DNA from: Micromonospora globbae
Lineage (GTDB): Bacteria; Actinomycetota; Actinomycetes; Mycobacteriales; Micromonosporaceae
Direction: 5' to 3'
DNA: 61,257 nt
Assembly (NCBI RefSeq): GCF_003610785.1
Contig: NZ_RAQQ01000029.1
Span: forward strand, 1-61,257
The notes beneath the pieces were generated by a model, which had not been told where the DNA came from, did no database searches, and saw nothing but the letters and a program-made list of their open reading frames with translations. Below, piece after piece: positions 59,726 through 61,257 of this stretch (within the stretch, counting starts at the first letter, position 1; each line of letters opens with the position of its first letter). The position numbers and the translations under genes were made by a program.

Positions 59726-60942
59726 CAGGCCACCGCCGGAGTGGGACGGCCGACCGCGCTCACGGCGGCGTAGACGGTGCCGAGCTGCTCGGCGGCCCGC
59801 TTCCACGAGTAGCTGCTGCGAATCCGGTCCAGTGCCGCCGTGGCGTACGCGAACCGGCGCAGCTTGTCGGCGAGCAGCCGGCGGATGGCGGTCCCCAGCG
59901 CCCGTGGGTCCCGTGGTGGCACCAGGTCGCCGGTCAGTCCGTTCACCACCGTGTCGGCGATCCCGCCCACGTTGGTGCCGATCACCGGCACGCCGCAGGC
60001 CATCCCCTCCAGGGGCGTGAGCCCGAACGGTTCGTACCAGGGGGCCGCCACCAGGACGTCCGCGGACCGGTACCAGCGGCCCATCTCCTCGCGCGGCACC
60101 GCGCCGACCAGGCGGACCCGGTCGGCCACCCCGCACGCCTTCGCGAGCGCCCGCAGCCGCTGGGCGAACGGCTCGGCGGGAAGGCGGTCGGCGGGCGGGC
60201 CGCCCACCAGGACGCACTCGGCGTCCGGCACGGCGGGCAGCGCCCGGACGACCTCCTGGAAGCCCTTGCGTTCCACCAGCCGGCCGACGGTGAGGATCCG
60301 GGGTCGGGCCGGGTCGCGCGGGGCCGCCGGCGCGTCCGGCCGGAACATCTCCTGGTTCACGCCCGAGGGCACGAGCGTCATGCGGCTGCGCGGCACGCCC
60401 ATCCGCACCAGCTCGCCGATCTCGTCCTGGCACTGCACGATCACCCGGTCGGCCGCGCGCCCGAGCGCCCGCTCGTAGCCGATCCGGCCGGCCGGGCTGG
60501 TGTCGTTCGCGCCCTGGTGGCGCCGCTTGACGGTGCCGAGCGCGTGGTACGTGAGCACCATCGGCACGCCCGTACGCCGGCCGGCGTGCAGCGTCGCGAG
60601 GCCGCTCATCCAGAAGTGGGCGTGGGCCACGTCGGGGGTCCAGTCCCCGTCGCGCCAACGTCCGGCGAGCCAGCTCCCGAACTCGCCCATGAACGGCAGC
60701 AGCTCGTCCTTCGGCACCCGCCGTGCCGGCCCGGCCGGTACGTGGACCACCTCGTAGCCCTCGGCCGCGCCGACCGTCTCCGGCAGGGTGGGGGAGTCCC
60801 GGCGCGTGTAGACGCGCACCTCGTGGCCCTCGGCCGCCAGCGCGGCGGCCAGTTCGGCGACGTGCGTGTTCTGCCCGCCGGCGTCCTCCTCACCGAGAAC
60901 GGCGAGCGGGCTGGCGTGTTCAGAGATCATCGCGATGCGCAT
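59725..60942 (-). CDS. GT4-type glycosyltransferase
   Basis: The 405-residue enzyme begins MRIAMISEHASPLAVLGEEDAGGQNTHVAELAAALAAEGHEVRVYTRR, like sucrose-phosphate-synthase/MshA-type GT4 enzymes. It contains HAHFWMSGLATLHAG, LVPSGVNQEMF, RILTVGRLVERKGFQEVVRAL and the donor-binding APWYEPFGLTPLEGMACGVPVIGTNVGGIADTV (E-x7-E). It probably adds a hexose or heptose to the glycan made by this operon. The start overlaps the upstream gene stop by 16 bases behind GGAGGAGG. Confidence 0.88.
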   Translation of the reverse strand: MRIAMISEHASPLAVLGEEDAGGQNTHVAELAAALAAEGHEVRVYTRRDSPTLPETVGAAEGYEVVHVPAGPARRVPKDELLPFMGEFGSWLAGRWRDGDWTPDVAHAHFWMSGLATLHAGRRTGVPMVLTYHALGTVKRRHQGANDTSPAGRIGYERALGRAADRVIVQCQDEIGELVRMGVPRSRMTLVPSGVNQEMFRPDAPAAPRDPARPRILTVGRLVERKGFQEVVRALPAVPDAECVLVGGPPADRLPAEPFAQRLRALAKACGVADRVRLVGAVPREEMGRWYRSADVLVAAPWYEPFGLTPLEGMACGVPVIGTNVGGIADTVVNGLTGDLVPPRDPRALGTAIRRLLADKLRRFAYATAALDRIRSSYSWKRAAEQLGTVYAAVSAVGRPTPAVA

Positions 60943-61257
60943 GTTTCCTCCTCCAAGAGCCGGTCCCAGTCGGCGAGGAACCGGTCGAGCCCGAACCGTT
61001 CCTTGGCCACCTCGCGTGCCCGCGCGCCCATCCGGTACGCCGCGTCGCGGTCGTCCATGAGCCACCGGGCGGCCTCGACGAGCGTGTCGACCCGCGTCGA
61101 CAGCACCCCGGCGTCGGGCGGTACGGCGTCCACCGCCTCGGTGGTGGCGAGCGCGACGACCGGCATGCCGATCGCCATGGCCTCGATGAGGCTGAGGCCG
61201 AGGGAGGTCCAGCGGCACAGGTGCAGGTACGCCCGCCGCCGGGCCAGTTCCTCGTGC
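60927..61257 (-). CDS. glycosyltransferase C-terminus (cut by window edge)
   Basis: The frame is open from the right edge to a stop at 60927. It encodes about 109 residues beginning HEELARRRAYLHLCRWTSLGL, then SLIEAMAIGMPVVALATTEAVDAVPPDAG. A YLHLCRWTSLGLSLIEAM-type sequence is the nucleotide-sugar-binding end of GT-B family glycosyltransferases; the catalytic Glu of the E-x7-E motif sits in LIEAMAIGMP. It is the upstream member of the heptose operon within the window. The N-terminal domain is missing. Confidence 0.8.
   Translation of the reverse strand, partial: HEELARRRAYLHLCRWTSLGLSLIEAMAIGMPVVALATTEAVDAVPPDAGVLSTRVDTLVEAARWLMDDRDAAYRMGARAREVAKERFGLDRFLADWDRLLEEETCASR

Overview
The window is very GC-rich (well over 70% by eye), with GTG starts, 4-nt stop/start overlaps and strong GGAGG ribosome sites. 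The gene families are actinobacterial: a six-gene Mce operon, a SigD/RsdA pair, an AfsR-type regulator and a PP2C/STAS/anti-sigma module. Two intergenic inverted repeats with arms GATCATGAAGTT and CGATCTTGCA resemble elements I associate with Micromonospora. The best guess is a chromosomal segment of Micromonospora or another Micromonosporaceae. No tRNA, rRNA, CRISPR array, transposase or phage gene was seen.

Layout. 1-5.2 kb: end of a secreted protein, a small secreted protein, a giant SARP/NB-ARC/TPR regulator and a divergent secreted NlpC/P60-like protein. 5.2-8.1 kb: DksA/TraR protein, FetB-like metal exporter, anti-sigma RsdA and sigma SigD. 8.2-19.6 kb: complete Mce lipid-import operon (ATPase, two permeases, MceA-F, two Mce-associated proteins). 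19.6-22.3 kb: DUF2267 protein and a partner-switching set. 22.5-26.6 kb: drug-efflux MFS with its TetR regulator, LtrA protein and a small acidic protein. 26.8-27.8 kb: secreted PHB-depolymerase-type esterase. 27.9-29.9 kb: ABC exporter set, divergent from the RiPP cluster. 30.3-42.3 kb: RiPP cluster. 42.4-55.8 kb: CorA, 2'-5' RNA ligase-like protein, DinB proteins, alcohol dehydrogenase, SCP2 plus glycogen-debranching pair, DUF72, CYP152 peroxygenase, hypothetical genes and a hydrolase. 55.8-61.3 kb: minus-strand ADP-heptose and glycosyltransferase operon running off the right edge.

The most interesting system is the RiPP cluster. Three tiny precursor genes (32543, 32910, 33202) share a thiopeptide-type leader (EL..L..ETFE.ED). 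Each ends in a core of about 30 residues made almost only of Ser, Cys and Thr. They are embedded with a leader-binding F protein, a YcaO cyclodehydratase ending in PHPHP, a two-domain FMN azoline dehydrogenase, a split LanB pair (glutamylation and elimination) and an M50 metalloprotease. I see no second stand-alone LanB-C protein of the kind that forms the pyridine ring in thiopeptides. The predicted product is therefore a linear, goadsporin-like poly-azole/dehydroamino-acid peptide in which nearly every core residue is modifiable. The neighbouring divergent ABC transporter is the only local candidate for export or immunity.

The right-end operon couples sugar-phosphate isomerisation (GmhA), heptose kinase/nucleotidyltransfer (HldE), an SDR, a GT9 heptosyltransferase-type enzyme and GT4-type glycosyltransferases by overlapping stops and starts. 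It points to a heptose-containing glycan in a Gram-positive organism.
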